Source of the DNA: Mycoplasma elephantis ATCC 51980
GTDB taxonomy: Bacteria > Bacillota_I > Bacilli_A > Mycoplasmatales > Metamycoplasmataceae
Length of the DNA stretch: 34,431 bases
Direction of reading: 5' to 3'
Assembly: GCF_000687815.1 (NCBI RefSeq)
Contig: NZ_JHXU01000011.1
Coordinates: 1 to 34,431 of the forward strand
Below are positions 21,642 to 30,977 of this stretch, in pieces (positions within the stretch are counted from its first letter, which is position 1; the number at the start of each line of letters is the position of its first letter). The notes beneath the pieces are model-generated. The model saw only the letters and a program-made list of their open reading frames with translations, was not told the origin of the DNA and searched no databases. The translations under genes and the position numbers were made by a program.

Positions 21642-22355
21642 ATGTATGATTTAAAGATTATTTACAATAAAAATATTAGAGAAATTACAAAAAGAGATAT
21701 ATTAAAATTCATTGATTTAGATTTATTAAAGAAAATTAATGAAGAAAATATTTATTCAAGCAATCTTTATAAACCAAAATGTTTTAATGAAGTAAAATTT
21801 CCTCTTGATATTGAACAAACAAAAAAGGTGTTGGAAGGCATTCAGGAAAGTAATTTTAATATTGCTGCAAAATATAATAATGAATTTAAAAATATTCAAC
21901 ATTCTATAATTGCTGAGTATATGGTTAACTTATTTTTTGCTCATAAATTAAAACTGACTGTTACTCAATTTAGAAAAAGTTGTCACACAAGCATGGACAT
22001 CAATCTTATCCCTTTATTTACAGCAAAAGGTGGATCCCCAGATTTTGATTGATATGATGAAAGAAAAAATATTCAATATATCATTGAAACAACTATTCAT
22101 AAAACACCAAACGATGTTATAAAAAACGAGAGTTTTACAATAATGAACCATGCAACATCTGTTTTAGGAAAAAATAGTCAAAATTCTAAATTAAAGTTAT
22201 TTTTTATTAATTTTTTAAATTTTAAGACGGAAAAATTAAAAAATGACGTTGAATTAGCTTTTAATTCTTTATTTGATTCATTTTTAAAAGACATTAAAAA
22301 TAAAATTTTATATAAATTAAGTTTTAAAGAATTAACTTATTTTAATGAAACGTAA
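21642..22355 (+). CDS. AlwI/N.BstNBI-like type IIS endonuclease, catalytic half
   Basis: 237 residues. The arrangement of acidic residues fits the PD-(D/E)XK nuclease of the AlwI/N.BstNBI family. IAEYMVNLFF supplies Glu92, GGSPDFDW Asp134, YIIETTIHKT Glu149 and IKNESFTIMNHA Glu163. N.BstNBI, as I recall it, has the parallel series ALEYKNN, NQPDMEII, GEVTTSKG and KMESEPVTRH. Such enzymes cut outside an asymmetric site, which requires two methyltransferase activities for protection, matching the two methyltransferase domains upstream. It begins immediately after the TAA of the recognition half and in the same frame, without a clear ribosome binding site, so reinitiation is likely. One TGA encodes Trp137. 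Confidence 0.65.
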
Positions 22356-22676
22356 AAATACTTTATAGTGTAAATTAAGTAATTAAACACAAAAAACATA
22401 GCCTCAATATAAATAAATATTTAACACAAATTTTGATAATTAGCGCAAAAACATAGATAAACTAATGAAAAATTTTTCTAAATAAATTTAAATTAGATTT
22501 TCTTGAAATAAACTATAAAATTAATATTTTATTTTCTTTTCTAAAAAAAATATAGGTCAAAAGACAAAAATATATAATTTAGCGATACTAAATATAATAA
22601 AAATATATTAAAAATTGTATTTAAATTTATTTAGTTATGCACCCATTAAATGTTTAATTTGATAATAAAAGTAATT
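22356..22676. other. AT-rich spacer after the R-M cassette
   Basis: No supported ORF. It holds the right copy of ATTAGCGCAAA (22439-22449). Near 22620-22660 there is a stretch (AAATTTATTTA...CCCATTAAA...TGTTTAA) loosely similar to 19007-19045 before the cassette. No terminator hairpin with a T-run is evident for either converging gene. Confidence 0.4.
22439..22449 (+). repeat. Right copy of the 11-base direct repeat flanking the R-M cassette
   Basis: ATTAGCGCAAA, identical to 18874-18884 in the same orientation, about 3.57 kb away and outside all cassette genes. Confidence 0.35.
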
Positions 22677-23426
22677 CTATTTTTTTCTTTTTGTTGTAAA
22701 TACATTCATATCATACATTCCTAAATGTTCTGATAATTTAAATTTAATAGGAATTTGTCAATTGACTCCATAATTTTTTACAAGGGCATTTTCTCAATTT
22801 TTAGGAATTTTAACTTTGATATCTTCAAATTTTTCAAATTCATAATCTGAAAAATCAATTTCATTATAAACATTACAATATACATCTTTTTTTGATGGTC
22901 AAAATATGATCATTTCTAAATTTCCATTTTCATCATAAAGCTGCTCTCAAGCATCATTAAATAAGATTTTTTTTCATAATAATGTTCATCATAAAAAACA
23001 TTTCAAAAACTTTATACCTCATTGGCATTTAAAAGTTCTACGATAAGTAAATGTTCTTAAATAACGTATTTTGGTATTTAATGATAGAAACTTTTTTATA
23101 TTTTTTTTATTAGTTTTTACAACTACAAATAAATCAAGAAACACAGCATCTATATTTGTATCATTATCATTAGAAAATTTAGAAACTAATAAAAAATTAT
23201 TACTATTATAATTATGTTTAATTTTATGACTATAATTTTCTAACAAAAAATCATATGTTTTTTTAGGTATTATTAAATCTATATCATCATCCCAAGGAAT
23301 AAACCCTTTATGCCTTTTGGCGCCCAAAAGCGTTCCATAAAATACAAAATATTCAAGGTTATGTTTATCTGCTATTTCAATAAATTCTTTTAAAAGTTCC
23401 AAAACTTTTATTTGTTTATTAGTCAT
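22677..23426 (-). CDS. LicD family phosphotransferase
   Basis: 249 residues. LicD enzymes transfer phosphocholine or a related group from its CDP-activated form onto sugars of glycans or glycolipids. The nucleotidyltransferase-fold signature is clear at residues 28-51: VFYGTLLGAKRH followed by KGFIPWDDDIDL, where Asp47-Asp49 and Asp51 bind metal. The C-terminal half has the usual Trp-rich LicD region (several TGA-encoded Trp), ending VNWQIPIKF...HLGMYD. The start at 23426 is preferred over the ATG at 23456 because AGAAAGGG precedes it with good spacing and it overlaps the upstream stop by only 8 bases. It is the last gene of the DUF1015 - nucleotidyltransferase/PLP - LicD operon. The transferred group is probably what the fused enzyme makes; the acceptor is unknown. 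Confidence 0.88.
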
Positions 23427-25242
23427 TAAACCCTTTCTGAAAGAATGCTTGGACATTTTTTATAAAAGTACCATTATCTGAATCATCTCTTATTGCTACA
23501 CGTATTCATTGTTTTTTTGTATTTAATATTTTAGGCGTTAAATCTTTTATAAAGATGTTATGATTTAACATTTCAATACAAAAATCTTTTGATGTTCCTT
23601 TTAATAATTCAATAGTAACATAATTTGCTTCACTTGGAATAACTCTAAATTGATCTATTTTTTTTAATTTATTAACAAATGTTGTTCTTGACTTTTTAAT
23701 TTTTTTTATTGCTAAATCATAATCTTTTTTATACTTTTCGTATATTTGTAGATAATATTCTGCAAATGAATTTATATTCCAAATTGAAATACTTTTTTTA
23801 ATTTTTTTAATTATTTTTTCATCACTTGATGCCAAAATCCCTAACCTAAGGCCAGGTATTCCATATGACTTACTAATTGATTTTATAACAATCATATTAT
23901 TGAATTCATTTAATATTTCATCATTAATTAATGTATTATTTTCCTCAGTTGCAAAATCCGCAAAACTCTCATCATAAACAAAGAAAATATTATTATCTTT
24001 TGTTCATTTAGCTATTTTTAAAACATCTTCTTTAGATATATAATTACCAGTAGGGTTATCAGGATTTATTAATATAAAAACTTTTAACTTTTTGTCATTA
24101 AAAAAATTTATTATCGCATTTGCATCATATGCAAAATTATTATTGTTTGGATAATAAGGTACAGGATTTAATTTTTTAAAACGATTTGGATATTCTTCAA
24201 ATGTTGGCCTTATAAAACCCGCATTACCTTCAAGATCTTCTATCACTATTTTTATTAATTCTGCAGCACCATTACCTACAACGATATGTTCTTTATCGAT
24301 GTTAAAAATTTTTGCACAAAGATTAGAATTAACATTTATCCCTGATGGATATTGACTAATAAGATTTAAAAAATTATACTTAATTTCATCAATCATTTTT
24401 GGTGTAGGAAAATAAGGATTAACTAAATAACAAAAATCAATGAGTTTTGGATAGCGTCAATATCCTCCATATCTTAATTGGAATTTTGTAAGTTTTTTTT
24501 CGCCATTTGAAAAAATAGATTCTGCTATTTCTAAATCTTGTTCATCATCAATTTCATACCATTTATCACTATTATTAATAATCTTTGCTTTTAATATGTT
24601 TGGTTGATCAATAACTATATTTTCTAAAACAGATTCATAATAATCATTTTTTCCATACTTTTCCATATATTTTTCCAAATAGGGGAAATAAACATTTTTT
24701 GAAAAATTTTTTCCAAACTTATAAATGTTTATTGTCTTAAAATAATTATTCGCTTTTGAAAATAAAAATTTTGATTTATCTATAAAATTTTTAATTTTAC
24801 AATCTTTATTTATTTCTAAACAAGTTCCATCCATTCATGGTTTAAACTTATCTACCAATATTAAATTTTGCTCTTTGTCTTCAATTAATAAATCTATAAT
24901 TTTTTCATCAAAAATTAAATCAGACTCTAAAAGAATTAGATCTTCTTCTATCGCTTCTTTCTTTGCTAGATAATATGAATAAATATTATTTGTTTTATTA
25001 AAATGTATATTTTCAATAAACTCGATTTTAGTATTAATGTTAATTTTTTTAATAAATTGCTTAAATTCATCAGCTTTATATCCAACAACAATGACAATTT
25101 TAGAAAAATTTTTCTTATCTAAAATGGTTAACATTCTTTCGATTAGTGAAATATCATTTATTTTTACCATTGATTTTGTTTTATTATTTGTTATATTTTT
25201 TAATCTACTACCAGTTCCGGCCGCTAAAATAATCGCTTTCAT
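23419..25242 (-). CDS. Fused nucleotidyltransferase and PLP-dependent aminotransferase/decarboxylase-fold enzyme
   Basis: 607 residues, two domains. Residues 1 to about 262 are a LicC/sugar-nucleotidyltransferase fold. MKAIILAAGTGSRL is the NTP-binding loop, NKTKSMVKIN the following Lys motif, and LILLESDLIFD the metal site. WYEIDDEQDLEIAE lies near the domain end. Residues about 265-607 are a fold-type I PLP enzyme of the HisC/CobD group: VVGNGAAELIKI, NPDNPTG at 393-399, FVYDESFADF, and the Schiff-base motif SKSYGIPGLRLG with Lys458. A final WIRVAIRDDSDNG supplies the substrate Arg. Known relatives of this layout (PntC-type) make CDP-activated aminoalkyl groups. The PLP part could be a CobD-like phosphoserine decarboxylase or an aminotransferase; sequence alone does not settle it. 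The ATG at 25242 has GGAGG five bases upstream. Confidence 0.85.
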
Positions 25243-25254
25243 AGTTTCCTCCAA

Positions 25255-26298
25255 TTATTTGTATTTCTTAAAAACTAAAAACGATGGGAATTTAGGTACA
25301 AAGCAAGTTGATTTAGGGGGCAAAATGTAATCGTGATTAGCTAATTCAATAAAACTATTGACATCAATTGGAACTGTTTCTATTAAAATATCATTACTTT
25401 TCATAATGTTTTTTACTTTTTCTAATTCATAATCAGGAATAAATTCAACACATCCTAAATCTTGAATTCTAAAAGCTGTAGTAATGATTTGTGTATTTAA
25501 TTTATATATATCATTGTTTCAAAACATATTATCATCATTATTATTTAGCTTAACAATAAACGAATTATTTTGATATGTTATTCGAACATATCCTTTTTTT
25601 AATTCGTTATTATCACTAATTTTTAAAAATTTAGATATAAACTTTTTACCCATTTCAAATGTTTGACCATCGACATTTCTAATTAGTCTATGTATTGATA
25701 AAATTTTTATTTGATTAAATGACATAAAACAGGTTAAGATAGATTTTTTATTTTTTAAAAAAGAAGTTGAATAAAATCTATGATGTCCATCAGCAATTCA
25801 CATTTTTTTTATGTTTTTAAATTTATTTATAATATTTTTAGCTTCATTTTTAGTATATAAATAAAGAACAATATTACCAAAATCGTATTTCTTATCATAA
25901 GTTTTTTTGTTAATTATTTCCTCAAAATTAATGTTTTCTTTATAAGTTATAAAAACAGGATTTGCTTCAGAATTATATAAATTTGTATTACTAATCATTC
26001 CTTGTATTATATTAGGGTATACCAATTCATGAGAAATGATGTTTTTATTTTTATATTCTTCCATATCCAAATCAGCTATTAGTCCATAATAATCATTGTT
26101 TTTAAAAATATAAATAGAGTTTGTATTTTTCTCTATTTTTTCTTCATTCAATTGTCTTTTAACCTTATCTGTTAAAAATAATGTTTTATTATTAAATACT
26201 ATTTTTGATTTTTTTATGTTAGCTAAATTAATATAATTATGATTATAAATATTTCCAGATTTATTGATATAACTTTCTTTTATAACTAATATTTTCAT
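25255..26298 (-). CDS. DUF1015 family protein, possible serine kinase
   Basis: 347 residues. The family hallmark IADGHHRFYST is at residues 168-178, followed by the expected SIHRLIR motif (usually I-L-P-x-H-R-L-V). This is the DUF1015 version of the ParB/sulfiredoxin-like fold. From memory, related proteins (archaeal SerK, staphylococcal SbnI) phosphorylate free L-serine to O-phosphoserine; whether this copy does so is inference. Two TGA codons encode Trp, one immediately before IADGHH. The gene is first in an operon: its stop is 12 bases before the fused nucleotidyltransferase/PLP gene, and the latter's ribosome binding site sits in that gap. TATAAT boxes on the minus strand lie at 26322-26327 and 26329-26334. 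No signal peptide or membrane segment. Confidence 0.82.
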
Positions 26299-26321
26299 TT
26301 TTACCCTGAACTTATTAATTA

Positions 26322-26334
26322 ATTATATATTATA
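26322..26334 (-). promoter_or_regulatory. -10 boxes of the DUF1015 - PLP/NTase - LicD operon
   Basis: Two perfect TATAAT hexamers on the minus strand (26322-26327 and 26329-26334) lie 23-30 bases upstream of the DUF1015 ATG. The one nearer the gene gives a leader of roughly 17 bases carrying a weak CAGGG ribosome binding site. No -35 box is clear. Confidence 0.45.
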
Positions 26335-26756
26335 TAGTTATTTAATAAGATAAATAATTTATTAGATTTTATTAAATTTTAATCCTCTTTATAATTTATA
26401 TAAATTTATGCAATAAAAAATAAAAGGACTTAATATGAAAATAAAAATTAAGATAAATAGACTCATAAATTCGCTTTTATCATTTTATGATTCAAAACTT
26501 TTAATATAATGAAATATAAAACCAAAATTTAATAAATACATAGATAAAGAGTTTTAAACCCGCAACAACAAAACGATTGCTTAATTTGTAATTAATGGTT
26601 GGTTATTATATATTTTTACATAAATTTTTAGTTACTCATTTGGTAAATTTTATCCATTATTTATTTTTTGTTTAATTTTTTATGTTTTACATTGCGGACA
26701 AAACTTTCTTCTTGCAAATTTTATTGTTTTTCATCAATAATATTTTTATGACAATG
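26335..26756. other. Spacer with possible gene remnant
   Basis: No intact ORF. A less AT-rich patch near 26552-26590 (ACCCGCAACAACAAAACG and around) has no identified role. On the minus strand, around 26665-26760, two short frames encode SHCHKNIIDEK and, one base out of frame, KFARRKFCPQCKT. Together they look like a decayed two-Cys-pair zinc ribbon. Both are stopped at once, so this is at most a remnant. Confidence 0.35.
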
Positions 26757-26760
26757 ACTT

Positions 26761-26786
26761 AAAAAACTAGGATAACCTAGTTTTTT
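26761..26786 (-). terminator. Terminator of the double transglutaminase lipoprotein gene
   Basis: AAAAAACTAGG (26761-26771) and CCTAGTTTTTT (26776-26786) form a perfect 11-bp stem with a 4-base loop. On the minus strand it starts 10 bases after the lipoprotein stop and ends in six T. Confidence 0.85.
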
Positions 26787-26796
26787 TATAAACAAT

Positions 26797-29700
26797 TTAA
26801 TTAAAATTTCACTCGTGTTGTGTATCTAAATCGGGAATCCTAAATTCACAATCTTTTCTATCTAAATTATTTTCTTTAAATCATTCAGACATTAAATAGA
26901 AATGCATGTCTAGGCTTCTTATGATTTGAGTTTTATTTTTATTCACTATAGTTTTACCATCAATTGGATCTTTCATAGATGCAAAATCTGCTCAATCTTT
27001 TAAATAATAAGTATATTTAAAAGGAATAACATCGCTATTATTAAATGCTGTTGTGATGTTTTCTAATTGCATATTTTTATCATTTATATCATCTCATGTT
27101 AGGTCAATAAAATAGAATTTTTTATCTTTATTAGAATAATACATATTATATGCATGAGGTTCAACTTGATTTGTTTTCGTAAATGCCTTTGATGAATATT
27201 CATTTTTATTAACATCATAATAATTAATATCACCAGTAGTATATATTACATTTAAATTTAAAAATTGAGAAAATAGTGCCATAACTCTAGCATATGTTTC
27301 ACATACCCCTAAAACTTTTTTGTTTTTTTCTGGCGTTAATGAATAAACAGCAGGATTTCTCATAGTTAAATCTGGTTTTCTTGTTTTTATTTCATTAGCT
27401 GTTTTAGCAAAATCATAATTCATTCTTCAAATAATAAAATTATGTAAACTCCTTAGGGCTTGTTCTCGAGTAAAATTTTTAGAAATAATATAAGGTAATG
27501 AATCAATTACATATTGACGCAATGCTTTTCATTCAGATTTTTTATGTCTATATACAATATTAGTTCCCTTTACTTCCGGACTACCCAACATTGCTAAAAC
27601 GTTACCATCGTTAGATTCGGCAGTAGCATTAAAATAACCATATATACCAGTTAGCAATGTTGTATTTATTTTCATTCATGCAAGTCGCAAATGTTTGTCG
27701 CGAATTTTTATTCCATTTATTTCGGAATTATTATCAAACTTCTTTTTAAATTTTTCTCAATCAGGATTATTGAAAAAATAATCTCTCACTTTTGATGGAT
27801 TATTCAAATCATAAAGACCACCGTTTTCAAAAATCTCTTGTCTTATTTTTTTAATTTGTTCATTTGGAGCCTTATTAATAAAATCGAAATTATTTATATC
27901 AAAATGAAAACCATCTTTAGTAGGATCAAATGCTAAGTCTCTATTTCTACATTGTAATTCTACAAATTTTTTAATATCATTAACTATTTGCTTCACATAG
28001 TAAATATTTGTATGTAAAAAATCTTTTTCATATTGTTTACAAAAATCAACAAATTTTTTAAATGAATTAGGTTCAGTTAAAAAATAATTATAAATGAAAC
28101 CAAAATGTTGTTTTGTGTGATCAAATTCAATAACACCATTAGAATTAATGTCTAAATCCATTTTATTTCTTGTTTGCGAATCGAAAAAGTTAAATAAACT
28201 AGTCAAATATAAATAATTATTTTGATATATATCACAATTGAATTTAGCTATGCTTGATAATGAATAATCTTCATTGTTATCTGATGGCGAACCAAATAAA
28301 TTAATTAATTCATTTCAATACTCAAGTATTTCTTGTTCTTCTGGAATATTTGTTTGAACATTGATATTTGTGGGATGAATCGGTTTAGAAAAAATTAAAT
28401 CAAAATTATTTTTTAGTTTTGCCTTATTATCTTTTCTTCATGATTCGTCAACTTCTGGTTCAATATTTTTATGAACAGGGTTTGAAGAACTCAAAAAAGG
28501 CTTTTCATTTAATTCGGTTATTAATGATGAAGTATGATTTTTTGATTGTTCTTCTTTTTTAGTCTTAGTAGATGGTTTTGGTGACACGGGTTTTACTGGA
28601 TTTGGTTTAACGGGAGATGGAACAGGATTTACATTAATTGGCGACTTGTTTGTTACATCAACAGGATTTAATACAAAAGAACGTGGAGTAAAATAGTCAA
28701 TTTTTGGATAACGTAATTCATTTTTTAAAGATGGCAAATGATAATAATCGTTATTATCAAATCATGATCTAACATAATTTGTAAATCTAATATATAAAGA
28801 AATATTTCTATTGTAATTATTATTAAATTTAGCAAAATTTTCTCAGTCACTAAATATTAATTTCCTATTGTAAAAATATGGAACAATTGTATCAGATAAC
28901 ATCGAACTCATTGGCTGATTTTTTAATTTTGCTAACTCATAATCACTATTATCTGTGTAGGTTAAATCAACATATTTTCATGAATTTGTTTTATCATCAA
29001 AGACATTATTTCATGCATGCGGTTCTCCCGCAAGCCCCGTTATGTAATTAGCTTTAATATCAGCAAATGTGGTAAATAGTAAGAAAAGTCTAGAATAAGA
29101 TTCACATACACCTTTACCTTTTAGGTGTTTTAAATATGTTTTTGTAATGTCATTAGTTAAAGTATATGGGCTACGAATATTTCAATTTGATGCTGTTTTA
29201 TCTGCGGCGAATTCCCTTCATGCATATTTTAATCTATGCATAATTCAATTAGAAATAGCTCTTGTTTTTTGTTCGTTTGTAAATTTATTAGAAATAATTT
29301 TAGGAAGATTATCAATAGCCATTTGCTTAATTGCTTGATATTCTTTTTTTGCATATCTATTAGGTGTATTTATGGATTTCAAAATAATTCTTTGTTGATC
29401 ATCTAATCCTAAAAATTTATTATAAATATTATTGTTATATGTCCCATCATATCCAAAATATTTTGGATCATTTAATAAACCATCTAAAAGTTTTTCATCA
29501 TTAGAATCACTTAATGAACTAAAAAAACCTCATAACCCTAAATAATCGCTAGATAATTTATAATAGGCGGCATATATATTTGTTTGAGAATTTGCTCGAC
29601 TTTTATTATGAATCGTGCGATAAATATTATCATAATATTTTTTTCTTTCTTCCGGAATATCACTTCCTATGAAGTGAATATTTAAAAAACCCTCTTTTAA

Positions 29701-30447
29701 CATAGCTTTTCTAACATTTTTTATATCATTAGTTGCACCTTCTTTAACATAAAGAAGTTCTTCATCGGGCTTAATATTATATGCATCAGCAATATCAAAA
29801 ACTAAATCTTTATTATCATTTTGATAACTAATAAAACTTTCAATTTCATCCAAAATTTGGTTTGCTGAATTTGTTTGTTTAGAAGAATAACTAAATTTAC
29901 GGGCTTGATTTGCATCTGCAATATTTAAAAAATTAAGTAAATATTTTAAATGCATAATTTTACCAATTTTTAAATCATTGTCGTTGCTTGCAGATTTTTT
30001 TTGTTCCGCTAAAAATTCTTCTAGACTTAAACGATAAAAGTCTTTATCAACAGAAGATTCATAATAATCATAATTACTATTAAAAATTTCATTTAATTCT
30101 TCTAATGTCTTCTTAGCACGTTCATGTATTAATAAACCATTTCCATTAAATAAATTTTTTTTATCAAATTTTTTATTTTGTTTATAGTTAAAAATTTTTA
30201 AAAATTCTTCATAAATTTCTTTTTGTTTGTCAGATTTTTCTCTTTTAACAGATGGCGCAGGCTTGGATATCACGGGAGTAGGTTGAGGTTTAATTTCTGG
30301 TTTTTTAATATCCGTTATCTCACTATCATCATTGTTTTTAGTGTTCGGTTTATTATCATTTTTACATGATATAGATAAATTAGCTCCAATAATTATTATT
30401 GGTAAACTCATTAAACATAATTTTATTTTTGTAATCTTTCTTTTCAT
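26797..30447 (-). CDS. Large lipoprotein with two tandem transglutaminase-like domains
   Basis: 1216 residues. The signal peptide MKRKITKIKLCLMSLPIIII ends in a lipobox LSISC with Cys28 as the lipid-modified residue, so the protein is exported and membrane-anchored. A Pro/Lys/Asp-rich tether follows (about 29-75). The first transglutaminase-like (papain-fold) domain has GKGVCESYSRLF with Cys448, GEPHAWNNV with His477 and YVDLTYTD with Asp494. After a Pro/Lys-rich linker (about 590-640) a second copy has GVCETYARVMALF with Cys1049, EPHAYNMYY with His1098 and FIDLTWDD with Asp1115. Segments before each Cys are alike (LPKIISNKFTNEQ vs LPYIISKNFTREQ), showing internal duplication. Both triads are complete, so protease, amidase or cross-linking activity is possible; substrate unknown. 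TGA-Trp codons are frequent. AAAAGGA precedes the ATG; TATAAT lies at 30517-30522. Confidence 0.9.
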
Positions 30448-30977
30448 TTTTTTCCTTTTTTGTTTATTAATTTTTTATTGTTTTTTTATTTTCAAACAAA
30501 ATATCTCTAATACAAGATTATATAAAAAGATGGTTTTTAAATTAGATTTTTGAATTTTACCACAAATCATATAGCCTCATCAAATAGCAAACTATATTAT
30601 ATCCGCATAACTTATTACTCATTAATATATTTTATTTATTTAAATTTCTAAATATATTCTTTATAAAAAGAACATGATCTTTTAATTAATCTTAAAGTTT
30701 TTTTGGAAATTTATAATTATGTACATTGAATTTATCGAGTAAAAATGAACCTCATTTTTATTTACGTTAATGACATATTTGTAGTAGAAAATAATAAACT
30801 ATTAAACATTTAAATATTGGATAAATGGTTAATAAATTAAATATGAATTTAGATTTATGATGATATAAATTACAATTTATTTAATTAACATTTTTTAGTT
30901 CTTCTTTTTATATATCATTTAAATCAATTTACGATTTTAACTAAAAAACTATTAAATTTCTTTATATTTTAAAATTA
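30448..30977. other. AT-rich spacer between lipoprotein and ABC permease genes
   Basis: No supported ORF. The lipoprotein promoter (TATAAT on minus, 30517-30522) gives a leader of about 60 bases. Two perfect inverted repeats are visible. TAAAAATGA/TCATTTTTA with a 3-base loop lies at 30740-30760, and TTTTTTAGTT/AACTAAAAAA spans 30891-30948. The latter could fold at the end of the permease transcript, but both stems are nearly all A/T. Confidence 0.45.

Noticed and set aside
23427-23456. Upstream ATG for licD
   Set aside because: It would overlap the PLP gene by 38 bases and lacks a ribosome binding site as good as that of 23426.
25314-25319. Other short G runs (near 25315, and 19441-19445) as phase switches
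   Set aside because: They are only about five G long and the genes they sit in keep their frame.
26552-26590. CRISPR repeat or tracrRNA fragment (TTTTAAACCCGCAACAAC and around)
   Set aside because: Only one copy, no spacers, and no cas gene in the window.
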